Assembly: GCF_019443505.1 (NCBI RefSeq)
Contig: NZ_CP080377.1
Coordinates: 1,426,001 to 1,490,000, forward strand
From: Janthinobacterium sp. PAMC25594
Lineage (GTDB): Bacteria; Pseudomonadota; Gammaproteobacteria; Burkholderiales; Burkholderiaceae_D
Reading direction: 5' to 3'
DNA length: 64,000 nucleotides
In this document: positions 9,468 through 18,907 of the stretch, piece by piece
Position numbering within the stretch: the first letter of the stretch is position 1
How the letters are laid out: each line of letters begins with the position of its first letter
Notes under the pieces: model-generated
Database searches by the model: none
What the model saw: the letters and a program-made list of their open reading frames with translations, nothing else
What the model was told of the DNA's origin: nothing
Position numbers and translations under genes: made by a program

Positions 9468-10744
9468 GCGCCCGCATGAGCAATAAATCTGCCCGCCAGC
9501 CCCGCCCCACGCTCGACAGCGTGCTGCGGCGCGCCCACCTGAGCGTGTCGCTGATCGCCGTGCTGGCGGCCGGCCTGACCCTGACGGCCGTGGCGCTGCT
9601 GGCCTTGCGCGTGTATTCGGACCAGAACCTGCGCCTGGTGGCCCGCTCGATGAGCTACACGGTGGAAGGGGCCGTCGTCTTTGGCGACTCCATGGCCGCC
9701 AGGGAAGCGCTGGCCTTGATTGGCGTCAATGAAGATGTTGACCAGGCGCAAGTGAGCGACATGGCCGGCAAGGTGCTGGCCCGCTGGGAACGGGGTCAGC
9801 ACGGCACGCGCTACTCCATCGAACGCGCGCTGACGGGCTGGATACTGCCCGATTCGCTGACCTTCCCCATCATGCGCAATGAGCAGGCCATCGGCAGCAT
9901 CAAGCTGGTGCCGCACAGCCGCAGCCTGCTGCCCTTCCTGCTGAGCGGACTGTCCTGCCTGCTCGCTTGCCTCGTGCTGAGCCTGGTCGTCGCCGTGCGC
10001 CTGTCGCGCCGCATGGAAACAGAAATCACCTCGCCCCTGCGCCACCTGGCGGAAACGGCCCACCGCGTGCGGCGCGACCGCTCGTTCGAATTGCGCGTGC
10101 CGCCCGCCAACATCGCCGAACTGAACCAGATCAATGACGACTTCAACGCCCTGCTCGACGAACTGGAAGCGTGGCAAAGCCATCTGCAAAAGGAACACGC
10201 CTCGCTGTCGCACCGCGCCAACCACGACAGCCTGACGGGCCTGTCGAACCGCGCCTTCATGGAAGCGGAACTGGAACGCGCCATCCTCGAAGCGCGCATC
10301 GGCAATGGCAAGGTGGCCGTGCTGTTCCTCGACAGCGACCGCTTCAAGTACATCAACGACACGTTTGGCCATGCCTCGGGCGACCGCGTGCTGGTGACGA
10401 TCGCCGCGCGCATCAAGCAGCAATTGCGCGAGGGCGACCTGGTGGCGCGCCTGGGCGGCGACGAATTTGCCATCCTGCTCAAGCCGCTGCGCAACAGCAG
10501 CGACGCCATGCACATCGCCGACAACATCATCACCGCCATGGCGCAAGCCATTGAACTGCCTACCGGCAACAGCATCGTCAGCTCGCTGACCATCGGCGTG
10601 GCCGTCTTCCCCGATCACGCCATCGACGCCGTCTCGCTGGTGGGCGCGGCGGACGAAGCCATGTACCGCGCCAAGCAGGCGCAGCGCGGCACGCGCCAGG
10701 TGGCGCGCCTGCCGCAACCCCCGCACCTCCACACTCACCCCTGA
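9464..10744 (+). CDS. yfiN: membrane diguanylate cyclase (YfiN/TpbB type)
   Basis: A 426-residue inner-membrane cyclase that makes cyclic di-GMP from two GTP. There is a membrane segment near residues 22-48, a periplasmic sensor region, a second segment near 145-175, a HAMP linker, then the GGDEF domain. The active loop GGDEF is at about 331-335. An RxxD product-inhibition site (REGD) lies exactly five residues before it, so feedback control is expected. There is no EAL domain. It lies between yfiR and yfiB, matching the three-part YfiBNR signalling system that controls biofilm. Confidence 0.9.
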   Translation: MSARMSNKSARQPRPTLDSVLRRAHLSVSLIAVLAAGLTLTAVALLALRVYSDQNLRLVARSMSYTVEGAVVFGDSMAAREALALIGVNEDVDQAQVSDMAGKVLARWERGQHGTRYSIERALTGWILPDSLTFPIMRNEQAIGSIKLVPHSRSLLPFLLSGLSCLLACLVLSLVVAVRLSRRMETEITSPLRHLAETAHRVRRDRSFELRVPPANIAELNQINDDFNALLDELEAWQSHLQKEHASLSHRANHDSLTGLSNRAFMEAELERAILEARIGNGKVAVLFLDSDRFKYINDTFGHASGDRVLVTIAARIKQQLREGDLVARLGGDEFAILLKPLRNSSDAMHIADNIITAMAQAIELPTGNSIVSSLTIGVAVFPDHAIDAVSLVGAADEAMYRAKQAQRGTRQVARLPQPPHLHTHP

Positions 10745-10760
10745 ACCAAGGAGCAACACC

Positions 10761-11264
10761 ATGCAATTCATCTACAAGCAATTACGCCGCGGCTTCCTCG
10801 GTCTGTTCATGCTGGGCCTGTTGGCCGCCTGCCAGAGCACGCCAGAGACAAAACCGCTGTTCAACGCCGAACAAGTCGCCACCCTGAAGGAACAAGGTTT
10901 CAACCAGACGGACGAAGGCTGGGAACTGAGCTTTACCGACAAGCTGCTGTTCGATTTCGGCGCTTCCAGCCTGACGGCGCCGAGCCGGGCCGCCATCCAG
11001 AAAATCAGCGCCGCCCTGCTGAAAGTGGGCATCACCCACATGCGCGTGGAAGGCCATACGGACAACGAAGGTGCCGAACTGCTCAACAACAAGCTGTCGC
11101 TGGCGCGCGCCAACGTGGTGGCCGATGCGATGGGCGTGGCCGGCATTCCACGCGGCAATATCGTCGTCAAGGGCCTGGGCATGAGCAAGCCCGTGGCCTC
11201 GAACGCCACCAAGGCTGGCCAGGCGGAAAACCGCCGCGTCACCGTCATCGTCTCGGCGCCTTGA
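10761..11264 (+). CDS. yfiB: OmpA-like outer-membrane lipoprotein YfiB
   Basis: A 167-residue lipoprotein. The signal peptide ends at a lipobox (LLAAC, Cys near residue 24). It is followed by a linker and an OmpA-type peptidoglycan-binding domain (VEGHTDNEGAELLNNKLSLARA). In the Pseudomonas model, YfiB sequesters YfiR and so releases YfiN. It starts 16 bases after yfiN with an AAGGAG ribosome site, and its last codons overlap the next gene's possible TTG start. Confidence 0.88.
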   Translation: MQFIYKQLRRGFLGLFMLGLLAACQSTPETKPLFNAEQVATLKEQGFNQTDEGWELSFTDKLLFDFGASSLTAPSRAAIQKISAALLKVGITHMRVEGHTDNEGAELLNNKLSLARANVVADAMGVAGIPRGNIVVKGLGMSKPVASNATKAGQAENRRVTVIVSAP

Positions 11265-11272
11265 GCGTGGGT

Positions 11273-11767
11273 ATGCCCGCCGCGCGCTGGGTCGTGATGG
11301 GCGTCTCCGGCTGCGGCAAGAGCGCCGTCGGCGGCCTGTTGGCCGACGCCTTGCACGTGCCCTACGTGGAAGGCGACGACGTGCATTCCCCGGAAAACGT
11401 GGCCAGGATGGCGGCCGGCATCGCGCTCGACGATGCCGACCGGGCCGGCTGGCTGGCCGCCCTGCGCGACCGGATCGCCACGGCCCGCGCGCAAGGCGGC
11501 GGCCTGGTCGTCTCCTGCTCGGCCCTGAAGCGCGCCTACCGCGACGTGCTGCGCGAAGGCGACCCGGCCCTGCGCCTTGTCCACCTGGACGGCCCGCGCG
11601 CCGTGCTGGAGCGCCGCATGCAGCGTCCCGGCCATTTCATGCCGCCCAGCCTGCTCGACAGCCAGCTGGCCACCCTGCAGCCCCTGCAAGCGGACGAGGC
11701 CGGCATCGTGCTCGACATCCGCCAGCCGCTGCCCATTTTGCTGGAACAGATCCTGCAGGCGTCCTGA
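11273..11767 (+). CDS. gntK: gluconokinase
   Basis: A kinase of about 164 residues that phosphorylates D-gluconate with ATP to 6-phosphogluconate, feeding the pentose phosphate and Entner-Doudoroff routes. The P-loop is MGVSGCGKSAVG. VEGDDVHSPENVARMAAGIALDD and VSCSALKRAYRD are hallmark gluconokinase segments. I chose ATG 11273; in-frame TTG 11261 and GTG 11267 overlap or abut the yfiB stop. There is no gluconate transporter nearby, so its place after yfiB looks like chance or loose cotranscription. Confidence 0.9.
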   Translation: MPAARWVVMGVSGCGKSAVGGLLADALHVPYVEGDDVHSPENVARMAAGIALDDADRAGWLAALRDRIATARAQGGGLVVSCSALKRAYRDVLREGDPALRLVHLDGPRAVLERRMQRPGHFMPPSLLDSQLATLQPLQADEAGIVLDIRQPLPILLEQILQAS

Positions 11768-11837
11768 CCGGCAGCCGCGCGGCTGGACAGCCCGCGGCCC
11801 CCTGTGTAGACTGGCGCGCACTTTCATAGGGATTTTC

Positions 11838-12155
11838 ATGAACACACCAACAACAAAACCAGCACCGGGCCCGGAATTCTGGGAACGCGCCGACCAGGTC
11901 ATCGCCCTGGCCAACGAGCAATGCCAGCATAGCGGCGGCAATGAAGTAGCCACCTCGCTGCTGTACGCGGCCGCCCGCTTCAACGCCTTCCTCGTCGCCA
12001 GCAAGAGCAACGACGTGGCCAAGATGCAGGAAGAGAAGGAAGGCGCCGTGGCCTTCTTCACGGAACAGTACAAGCGCATGCTGACCGACAACTTCAACGA
12101 CTACATCACCAACTTCGACAAGTACACGCAACCGTCGTCCGCCCCCAAGGATTGA
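11838..12155 (+). CDS. DUF3144-family protein
   Basis: A 105-residue soluble protein with an acidic and helical composition (FWERADQVIALANEQ near the N-terminus; AARFNAF in the middle; FNDYITNFDKY at the end). These features match the uncharacterised DUF3144 family of proteobacteria. No catalytic motif or signal is visible. ATG 11838 lies a short distance after a GGGA ribosome-site-like stretch. The stop TGA shares its last base with the start of the desaturase gene, so the two are translationally coupled. Confidence 0.75.
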   Translation: MNTPTTKPAPGPEFWERADQVIALANEQCQHSGGNEVATSLLYAAARFNAFLVASKSNDVAKMQEEKEGAVAFFTEQYKRMLTDNFNDYITNFDKYTQPSSAPKD

Positions 12156-13096
12156 TGTCCGCAGTCAGCCTGGACAGCCACCGCGTCCGCGCCACGCACG
12201 CCGGCAGCGTGCTCGACGGCGCGGTGCGCTACGCGCCTCTGCCCTCGCTGTGGCTGATGGCCATGCTGGCCGGCGCCGTGACGGGCGCCCTGTTTTTCTT
12301 CAGCTGGACCGGCCTGCTGCTGTTTGTCAGCGGCACGGCCATCGTCCTGCTGTTCGGCCACTCGCTGGGCAGCCACCGCAAACTGATCCACGACAGCTTT
12401 CATTGCCCAACATGGCTGGAATATGTACTCGTCTACCTGGGTGTGCTGGTGGGACTCAGTGGCCCGCTGGGCCTGCTTCGCCAGCACGAACTGCGCGACT
12501 ATGCCCAGCGCCTGCCCGACTGTCACCCCTATTTGCGCCACGGCGCCGGTTTCTGGCGCGATGCTTGGTGGCAATTACACTGCCGCCTGGACCTCGACCA
12601 TCCGCCGCACGTCGCCATCGAGCCGCGCATCGGGCACGACCGTTTTTACCGTTTTCTGGAAGCCACCTGGATGCTGCAGCAACTGCCGTGGGCCGTGCTG
12701 TTCTACGCCTGGGGTGGCTGGGGCTTCGTCTGCTGGGGAGTGTGCGCGCGGGTCAGCGCCGGCGTGCTCGGTCACTGGCTGATCGGCTACTTCGCCCACA
12801 ACCATGGGCAAATGCACTTCCATGTCGATGGCGCCGCCGTGCAAGGCAGGAATATCCGCCTGACGTCGCTGCTGACCATGGGCGAATGCTGGCACAACAA
12901 CCACCACGCGTATCCGGGCTCGGCCAGGCTGGGCCTGCTGCCGGGCGAATGGGACCCGGGCTGGTGGGTCTTGCTGCTGTGGCAACGCATGGGCCTGGTG
13001 TCCGGCCTGCGCCTGCCGCAAGACCTGGCGCCGCGCCCGGAACTGCGCCGCCTCGATCATGCCGACAATCAGGCGGCGTCGCCACCGGCCAGGTAA
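12155..13096 (+). CDS. acyl desaturase (membrane di-iron family)
   Basis: A 313-residue integral membrane desaturase that introduces a double bond into an acyl chain with O2 and reducing power. Hydrophobic segments flank three histidine clusters: HRKLIH near residue 74, HNHGQMHFH near 215, and WHNNHHAYP near 248. The HxxHH cluster and length fit the delta-9 fatty-acid desaturase family, although the first box is spaced slightly unusually. The start ATG overlaps the DUF3144 stop (TGATG). The 3' end overlaps the convergent carbonic anhydrase gene by 28 bases. Confidence 0.83.
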   Translation: MSAVSLDSHRVRATHAGSVLDGAVRYAPLPSLWLMAMLAGAVTGALFFFSWTGLLLFVSGTAIVLLFGHSLGSHRKLIHDSFHCPTWLEYVLVYLGVLVGLSGPLGLLRQHELRDYAQRLPDCHPYLRHGAGFWRDAWWQLHCRLDLDHPPHVAIEPRIGHDRFYRFLEATWMLQQLPWAVLFYAWGGWGFVCWGVCARVSAGVLGHWLIGYFAHNHGQMHFHVDGAAVQGRNIRLTSLLTMGECWHNNHHAYPGSARLGLLPGEWDPGWWVLLLWQRMGLVSGLRLPQDLAPRPELRRLDHADNQAASPPAR

Positions 13097-13629
13097 TTGT
13101 TTTTGACGCGTACGTAATGCTCGGCCGAATAGCGCAGGTAGGCGATCTCGGCGTCCGTCAGCGCACGCACCTTGGCGGCGGGCCGGCCCACGTACAGATG
13201 GCCGCTTTCCAGCACCTTGCCCGGCGACACCAGGCTGCCCGCGCCCAGCATCACGTGTTTTTCCACCACCACGTCATCCATGACGATGCTGCCCATGCCG
13301 ATCAGGCATTCGTCGCCAATGGTGCAGCCATGCAAAATCACGGAGTGGCCGATGGTCACGTACTTGCCGATGGTCAAGGGCGAACCGTCGGGCTTGGCCG
13401 CATTCTTGTGCGACACATGGCCCATGGAAAAGTCCTGGATATTGCTGCCCTCGCCGATGACGATGCGGTTGACGTCGCCGCGCAGCACGCTGTTGCACCA
13501 GATGGAGCAGTCGTCGCCGATCTGCACATCGCCAATCACTTGCGCCGTGTCATGCAGGTAGACGCGCTCGCCCACGACGGGACGGGTATTCAGGTAGGAG
13601 CTGACAGGCATCGCTTTCTCGCTTTTCAT
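13069..13629 (-). CDS. gamma-class carbonic anhydrase-like protein
   Basis: A 186-residue left-handed beta-helix protein built from hexapeptide repeats. The zinc-type histidines of the gamma carbonic anhydrase/YrdA family are present (MGHVSHK, then IGHSVILHG). The RGDVNRIVIGEGSNIQD stretch is diagnostic. It may hydrate CO2, but several YrdA-type members have no shown activity. The start ATG 13629 has in-frame alternatives including ATG 13611. The gene overlaps the desaturase tail in convergent orientation. Confidence 0.87.
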   Translation of the reverse strand: MKSEKAMPVSSYLNTRPVVGERVYLHDTAQVIGDVQIGDDCSIWCNSVLRGDVNRIVIGEGSNIQDFSMGHVSHKNAAKPDGSPLTIGKYVTIGHSVILHGCTIGDECLIGMGSIVMDDVVVEKHVMLGAGSLVSPGKVLESGHLYVGRPAAKVRALTDAEIAYLRYSAEHYVRVKNNYLAGGDAA

Positions 13630-13792
13630 TAATTAATAAACATTCACACCCAGCCGGCGGCCAGCGCAAAAATCGCCAGGCCATGCGCCAGGGAGCTCAA
13701 CTCGGCCATCGTTCACATCGGGAAAAGTACGGTGCCAACGGGCACGGGCGCAGCAATTGTATGCGGCGGCTGGCAAAATGGCTATGCCGCCG

Positions 13793-15001
13793 TCAAGCCG
13801 CCTTGCGCCAGCCATGCATCAGCCCATGCGCCGCCAGGCCGGCCGCCAGCCCCCACAGGGCGCCGCCCACGCCCAGCAAGGTCACGTTCGCCGCCGTCGC
13901 CAGGAAAGTGATCAGCGCCGTTTCGCGCATGCGCACGTCCGCCATCGCCTGTGCCAGGCTGTTGCCGATGGCGCCCAGCAGGGCCAGGCCCGCCAGCGCC
14001 GTAATAAAACTGCGCGGCAAGACCATGAACAGGCTGGCCAGGGTGACGCCGAAGATGCCCACCAGGATGTACAGCACGCCGCACGCCAGCCCCGCGACAT
14101 AGCGTTTCGACGGGTCCGCATGGGCATCCTTGCCCGTGCAGATGGCGGCCGTGATGGCGGCCACGTTGAAGGCGTGCGCGCCGAACGGCGCCATGAGCAG
14201 CGAACCGAGTCCCGTCACCGTCAAAATGGGATTGGCACTGACGGGGTAACCGTCATTGCGCAGCACCAGCATGCCGGGCATGTATTGCCCCGTCAAGGTG
14301 ATCAGGAACAGGGGCAGCGCCACGCCCAAGAGCGACGCCACGGAAAAGCGCGGCATCTCGAAGACGGGCGCGACCAGGGCCAGTTCGATGCCGTGCGCAT
14401 CGATGCGCCCCTGCGCCAGCAGCAGTGCCAGGCCGATCAGCATGATGCCCACCACGGCAAAGCGTGCCGTGAAGCGGCGCAGCACGGCGTACGACAGCAG
14501 CAGCACCGCCACCAGCAGCGGGTCGGCGCTGGCGCCGCCAAACGCATTCACGCCGAACTGCAGCAGAATGCCGGCCAGCAAACCGGCCGCGATGCCGCCA
14601 GGAATCAGCCGCACCAGGCGCTCGAAGGCGCCGGACATGCCCAGCAGAATGAAGGCGATGGCCGACACCATGTAGGCGCCGATCACCTCGGCATACGGCG
14701 TGTGCGGCATGACGGTGGCCAGGAAGGCCACGCCGGGTGTGGACCAGGCCGTGATGATGGGCGCGCGGTAGCGATAGCTGAGCCAGATGCCCGTCACGCC
14801 CACGCCGATGCTCAGCGACCAGACCCAGGATGCCGTCTGCGCCGCGCTCAGCTGGGCCAGCTGGGCCGCCTGAAACACCAGCACGAAGGTGCCGCCATAG
14901 TTGACGAACACGGAGATGCAGGCGGCCAGCGTGGGGGCCGCAAGATCGCGCCAGCGCAGCCGGTCGGCCATGGCGGCGGTTGTTGTGGTGGTGGTTGTCA
15001 T
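13793..15001 (-). CDS. benE: benzoate/H+ symporter family protein BenE
   Basis: A 402-residue membrane protein with about 12 hydrophobic segments and BenE-type signatures (GVFLATVMPHTPYAEV-like segment, LMAPFGAHAFNVAAITAAICTG, HADPSKRY). It probably imports benzoate or a similar aromatic acid by proton symport. I chose ATG 15001, which has a GGCAGGGG stretch upstream; the frame stays open to 15043. It lies 98 bases downstream of the MocR regulator on the same strand. No benzoate catabolic genes are present here. Confidence 0.86.
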   Translation of the reverse strand: MTTTTTTTAAMADRLRWRDLAAPTLAACISVFVNYGGTFVLVFQAAQLAQLSAAQTASWVWSLSIGVGVTGIWLSYRYRAPIITAWSTPGVAFLATVMPHTPYAEVIGAYMVSAIAFILLGMSGAFERLVRLIPGGIAAGLLAGILLQFGVNAFGGASADPLLVAVLLLSYAVLRRFTARFAVVGIMLIGLALLLAQGRIDAHGIELALVAPVFEMPRFSVASLLGVALPLFLITLTGQYMPGMLVLRNDGYPVSANPILTVTGLGSLLMAPFGAHAFNVAAITAAICTGKDAHADPSKRYVAGLACGVLYILVGIFGVTLASLFMVLPRSFITALAGLALLGAIGNSLAQAMADVRMRETALITFLATAANVTLLGVGGALWGLAAGLAAHGLMHGWRKAA

Positions 15002-15098
15002 GTGTATGCCCCTGCCATTGAAAGGGAGCATCTTAATGGCCATATGGACTGCTCAAGCAGTCCAATTCAAACACATATAACAGACCACTTTGACGGCA

Positions 15099-16574
15099 TC
15101 AGCCCAAGGCGCGCGCCAGGCGGACGATGCCGCTGTCGATCTCGTGCGGCGTGAGCGCCGCAAAGCCCAGCAGCCAGCCGCCACGGGCCGGCGGCGTCGC
15201 ATACAGCCGGCTCAGACCGGGCAGCACGATGCCCGCCTGGGCCGCCCGGCGTAGCGTTTCCAGCTCGTCCCTGCCCTCGTGCAGCAAACATGGCATCTGC
15301 AAGCCGCCCGGCGGCAGCTGCGCCGTGACCACGTGCGGCAAGTGGCGCCGCACGGCCTGCGCCATCGCGTCGCGGCGCACGGCATAGACCTTGCGCATGG
15401 CGCGCACATGGGCCGCGAAATGGCCGTCCGCGATGAAACGGGCCAGTGTCAGCTGATCCAGTTGCGGCGTGTGACCATCGAGGATGCTGCGCGCATAGGT
15501 CATCGGCGTCACCAGCGCGGGCGGCAGCACCATGTAGCCGATGCGCAGGCCCGGATACAGCGACTTGGCGAAGGTGCCCAGATAGATCGTGCGCTGCTGT
15601 GTGTCTAGCCCCTGCACGCAAGCCGTCGGCAAGCCCGCATAGTGAAACTGGCTGTCGTAATCGTCCTCGATGATCCAGCCCTGGCGTTCCACAGCCCAGG
15701 CCGTCAGGGCCAGGCGGCGCTCCAGTGTCAGCGTGGCGCCCGTCGGGTATTGATGCGACGGCGTGACGTACACCGTGTTGGCGCCGCTGCGGTCCGCGCG
15801 CAGGTGGTCGATGGACAAGCCCTGCGCGTCGACCGGCACGGGCAGCACCTGCAATTGCGCCATCTCGAACGCCTTGCGCGCGCCAAAATAGCCGGGATCT
15901 TCCATCAATATCGGGCCATGCGCGTCGGCCAGCACCTGCGCGCACAGGTACAGGGCCTGGCGCGTGCTGCTCAAGACCAGCACCTGATCCGCCGTGGCCC
16001 GCGCGCCCCGCTCCAGGTTGACATAGTCGGCGATGGCTTGCCGCAAAGGCTCCGCGCCTTGCGGGTCGCCGTGCAGCAGGACGCCGGCCTGGTGTTCGCT
16101 GGCCGCCTGGCGCCGCAAGCGCTCCCACACGGCGAGGGGAAAGGCGCGCGTTTCCGGCAAGCCCGTGGCAAACGCCTTCACGCTCTGCTGGTCGGCCACG
16201 CCGCCGCTGGCGAGAATCTGCGCGCCGCGCATGCTGAGGGCCACCGGCTGCGCGGACGCGGGCCGCAATGCCGAAGACGACTTGCCCAGCAAGCTCGCGC
16301 CTATCGTCGCCGACACGAAACTGCCCGATCCCGTCTGCCGCTCGATGTAGCCATCGAGACGCAGCTGCGCGTACGCCATTTCCACCGTGTCGCGCGACAC
16401 GCCCAGCGATTGCGCCAGCGCGCGCGTGGCCGGCAGGCGCAGGCCGGGCGCCAGCACGCCATCGAGTATCAGCTGGCGCAGCGCGCGCTGCACGCGCACG
16501 CGCAAGTCGAGCGCCGCCAGTTCAGGCGCGGCGAGGCGGATTTTCAGGGTGTCGAGTTCGAACTGCGGCGTCAT
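15099..16574 (-). CDS. MocR/PdxR-type transcriptional regulator (GntR HTH + aminotransferase domain)
   Basis: A 491-residue regulator. Residues 15-85 form a GntR winged helix (LPATRALAQSLGVSRDTVEMAYAQL). Residues 130-490 form a class I aminotransferase-like domain that should bind PLP. The PLP Lys context is GTFAKSLYPGLRIGY and the DDYDSQF segment is conserved. Such proteins usually control a neighbouring transport or vitamin B6 gene. Its first codon overlaps the stop of the upstream hydrolase (ATGA, 4 bases) and benE follows, so control of benE is a reasonable inference. Confidence 0.88.
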   Translation of the reverse strand: MTPQFELDTLKIRLAAPELAALDLRVRVQRALRQLILDGVLAPGLRLPATRALAQSLGVSRDTVEMAYAQLRLDGYIERQTGSGSFVSATIGASLLGKSSSALRPASAQPVALSMRGAQILASGGVADQQSVKAFATGLPETRAFPLAVWERLRRQAASEHQAGVLLHGDPQGAEPLRQAIADYVNLERGARATADQVLVLSSTRQALYLCAQVLADAHGPILMEDPGYFGARKAFEMAQLQVLPVPVDAQGLSIDHLRADRSGANTVYVTPSHQYPTGATLTLERRLALTAWAVERQGWIIEDDYDSQFHYAGLPTACVQGLDTQQRTIYLGTFAKSLYPGLRIGYMVLPPALVTPMTYARSILDGHTPQLDQLTLARFIADGHFAAHVRAMRKVYAVRRDAMAQAVRRHLPHVVTAQLPPGGLQMPCLLHEGRDELETLRRAAQAGIVLPGLSRLYATPPARGGWLLGFAALTPHEIDSGIVRLARALG

Positions 16575-17512
16575 GGAGCTTTCGGCGCGGCGCGGGCCGC
16601 CTCCACGGCCGCCATGCTGCTGGCCGGCGAAAAGCCGTGCTGCTGCAGCACCGCGACCAGCTGTTCGCGGGCGCAGCCCAAACGCAGGTTTTCCGCCACC
16701 CAGTCCTGCCAGGCGGCGCCGATCTCCGGCATCGGTTCATCTTCCAGCGTGAGACCGAGTATGCAGCGGGCCAGCAAGCCGTTGATCCGTTTGGTGTCGA
16801 TCAGGTGCTGCACCACCGCGTGGCCCGACTGGGGAAACGGGTGCAGGGTGCAGCGGCCGAAGGCGGCCAGGCGCTGCGCGTGCATGGCGTCGAGATTCAC
16901 CGATTCGCTGGCACTGGCGCCAGAGCTGGCCGCGTCAGGCCGCGTGCCGAACAGCAGGTGCAGCTGCGTATGCTCGGTCGCCCTGGCGCGGCACAGGGAC
17001 GCCAGGTCGTAATAGCCGGACGGCGGTGGATCCTGCGCCAGCGACTCCATCACGGGCAGCCAGCGCAGCTCGTGATACAAACGCGCCTGCCGCACGTCGA
17101 GGAAGGACAACGGACCGAAGGCGACGATCTGCTGCACGTCCAGCAGCAAGCCAAACATGACGGCCGCGTATGCGCCCATGGACTGGCCCAGGGTAGTGAC
17201 CTGGCTTGGCGCGATGCGGCGCACCAGCTCGCGCAGGGCCTGCGCCGTTTCATCCACGTGATTACCCAGGCCCGCGATCTGGCGGTGATACCAGGCATTG
17301 CCCGAATCGCGCACGAGGATTTTGTTCAGATGCTGGCCGCTGACCTGCTCCAGTTTTCTCAGGCGTCCATAAAAATCGAAGGCGGGGCGCGTGGTCCACG
17401 AAACGAAGCCGAAGGCGATGACCAGCGGCGCGCCGGGCACGATGCGGTCGACCAGCACGTCGTCGCCAGTGGTGGCGACCAGTCGATTATCCAGCGTTTG
17501 CGCTTGCAGCAT
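16571..17512 (-). CDS. alpha/beta hydrolase-like protein of unknown role
   Basis: A 313-residue protein with an alpha/beta-hydrolase core: an elbow GQSMGAYAA near residue 110 with Ser at the nucleophile position, and a late His in SGHAVVQHL near residue 225. No signal peptide is visible. The last 60 residues form a separate helical tail (WQDWVAENLRLGCAREQLVAVL). I recall a similar tail attached to other enzymes in beta- and gammaproteobacteria. It overlaps the MocR gene by 4 bases and is the first gene of that block. The substrate is unknown. Confidence 0.68.
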   Translation of the reverse strand: MLQAQTLDNRLVATTGDDVLVDRIVPGAPLVIAFGFVSWTTRPAFDFYGRLRKLEQVSGQHLNKILVRDSGNAWYHRQIAGLGNHVDETAQALRELVRRIAPSQVTTLGQSMGAYAAVMFGLLLDVQQIVAFGPLSFLDVRQARLYHELRWLPVMESLAQDPPPSGYYDLASLCRARATEHTQLHLLFGTRPDAASSGASASESVNLDAMHAQRLAAFGRCTLHPFPQSGHAVVQHLIDTKRINGLLARCILGLTLEDEPMPEIGAAWQDWVAENLRLGCAREQLVAVLQQHGFSPASSMAAVEAARAAPKAP

Positions 17513-17661
17513 CGGCCCGGCTCCCCGATCAAGGTTGAAACAGCAGAAAGCATGAGTTTAATGCCAAGGCTGGCAAAATGGAAAGCAATCGCCGCTACGG
17601 TACGCTGGCCGGCACGAAAAATCTGCTAATGTGCGGGCATCCCCCCTCACAGGAGCATCCC

Positions 17662-18129
17662 ATGCTGCATCGCCTGACGCATCGTCTCAAATACCTGTCC
17701 CTCGCCGCCGCCATCGCCATGGCCGGCGGCTGCGCCGCCACGTCCGACAGCGCCAGGCCAGACAACGGCCTGGCGCCGCAGGCCAGCCTGACGAATACCT
17801 ACTGGAAGCTGACGCAGCTCGATGGCGCCCCGGTGACGATGGCGCCGCAGCAGGAGCGCGAAGTGCGCATCACCCTCACCGACGATGGCAAGGTCCAGGG
17901 TTTTACGGGCTGCAACCGCGTGATGGGTGGCTATACGCTGGCTGGCACGGCCCTGCGTTTCACGCAACTGGCCGGCACGCGCATGGCCTGCCCGCCGCCC
18001 CTGATGCAGCTGGAAAGCGCGGTATTGGCCAACTTGAACAGCGTGACGGGCTACCAGCTTGAGGGCGAGAAGCTGATCCTGCTCAAGGATGGCGCGCCCG
18101 TGGCCCGTTTTGAATCGGTCTACCTGTGA
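17662..18129 (+). CDS. META-domain (HslJ-like) lipoprotein
   Basis: A 155-residue lipoprotein with a signal peptide ending at AMAGGC (Cys near residue 29), then a META/HslJ domain. The domain signatures TYWKLTQLDG, GFTGCNRVMGGYTL and LFTQL-like RFTQLAGTRMACPPPL are present, with the two conserved Cys. HslJ-type proteins are linked to heat and novobiocin resistance in E. coli, but the molecular role is unclear. An AGGAG ribosome site precedes ATG 17662. A second member of the same family lies at 28121. Confidence 0.85.
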   Translation: MLHRLTHRLKYLSLAAAIAMAGGCAATSDSARPDNGLAPQASLTNTYWKLTQLDGAPVTMAPQQEREVRITLTDDGKVQGFTGCNRVMGGYTLAGTALRFTQLAGTRMACPPPLMQLESAVLANLNSVTGYQLEGEKLILLKDGAPVARFESVYL

Positions 18130-18184
18130 AATAAAAATCGACTGCCGTTACAATGGCTTCCAGCCCATCATCCGGAAGGAAGCC

Positions 18185-18907
18185 ATGTCCGCACTGCCCT
18201 CGCCGTTTTCACCCCCGCCACCATCGGCCGCCGGCCGCTATCGGGCTTTTCTGTTTGACATGGACGGCACCGTCATCAATTCCATCGCCGCCGCCGAACG
18301 CATCTGGGGCACCTGGGCGCAGCGCCAGGGCCTCGATGTAGCGACCTTTTTACCCACCATCCACGGGGCGCGCTCGGTCGATACCATCGCCAGACTGCGC
18401 TTGCCCGGCATCGACGCGCAACGCGAATCGCAGGGCATCACGGATGCGGAAATCATCGATGTGGCAGGGATTATTGAAATCGCGGGCGCGCTGCGCTTTT
18501 TACAGTCGCTGCCGCCCGCGCAATGGGCCATCGTCACCTCGGCGCCGCGCGCGCTGGCGACGGCGCGCCTGAAGGCGGCCGGCATGCCCATTCCCGCCAT
18601 CATGGTGACGGCGGAAGACGTCAAGGCGGGTAAACCAAAACCCGATTGCTACCTGCTGGCGGCGGAAAAACTGGGCGTGGCGCCCGTCGATTGCCTGGTG
18701 TTCGAGGATGCGTCCGTCGGCATCGAGGCGGGCGAAGCGGCGGGAGCGAAAATCATGGTGGTCACCGCCACGCATGCGCACCCGCTGGCCACGCGCCATC
18801 CGGCCATCGCCAGCTATGAGAACATCGTGGCGACCGTCGATGACGATGGTTTCATCGTGCTGGCGCAGTCATCTGACCCTGCTGCTGCAGCACCCGCGAC
18901 AAGATAG
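18185..18907 (+). CDS. HAD-superfamily sugar-phosphatase-like hydrolase
   Basis: A 240-residue phosphatase of HAD subfamily I. Motif I is [10 protein letters not shown] (nucleophile Asp near residue 27), motif II VTSAP, motif III Lys in AGKPKPDC and motif [13 protein letters not shown]. The small helical cap fits sugar-phosphate or glycerol-phosphate phosphatases of the YfbT/GPP type. An AAGGAAG ribosome site precedes ATG 18185. The 3' end overlaps the convergent ssuB gene by 56 bases. The exact substrate cannot be read from the sequence. Confidence 0.82.
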   Translation: MSALPSPFSPPPPSAAGRYRAFLFDMDGTVINSIAAAERIWGTWAQRQGLDVATFLPTIHGARSVDTIARLRLPGIDAQRESQGITDAEIIDVAGIIEIAGALRFLQSLPPAQWAIVTSAPRALATARLKAAGMPIPAIMVTAEDVKAGKPKPDCYLLAAEKLGVAPVDCLVFEDASVGIEAGEAAGAKIMVVTATHAHPLATRHPAIASYENIVATVDDDGFIVLAQSSDPAAAAPATR

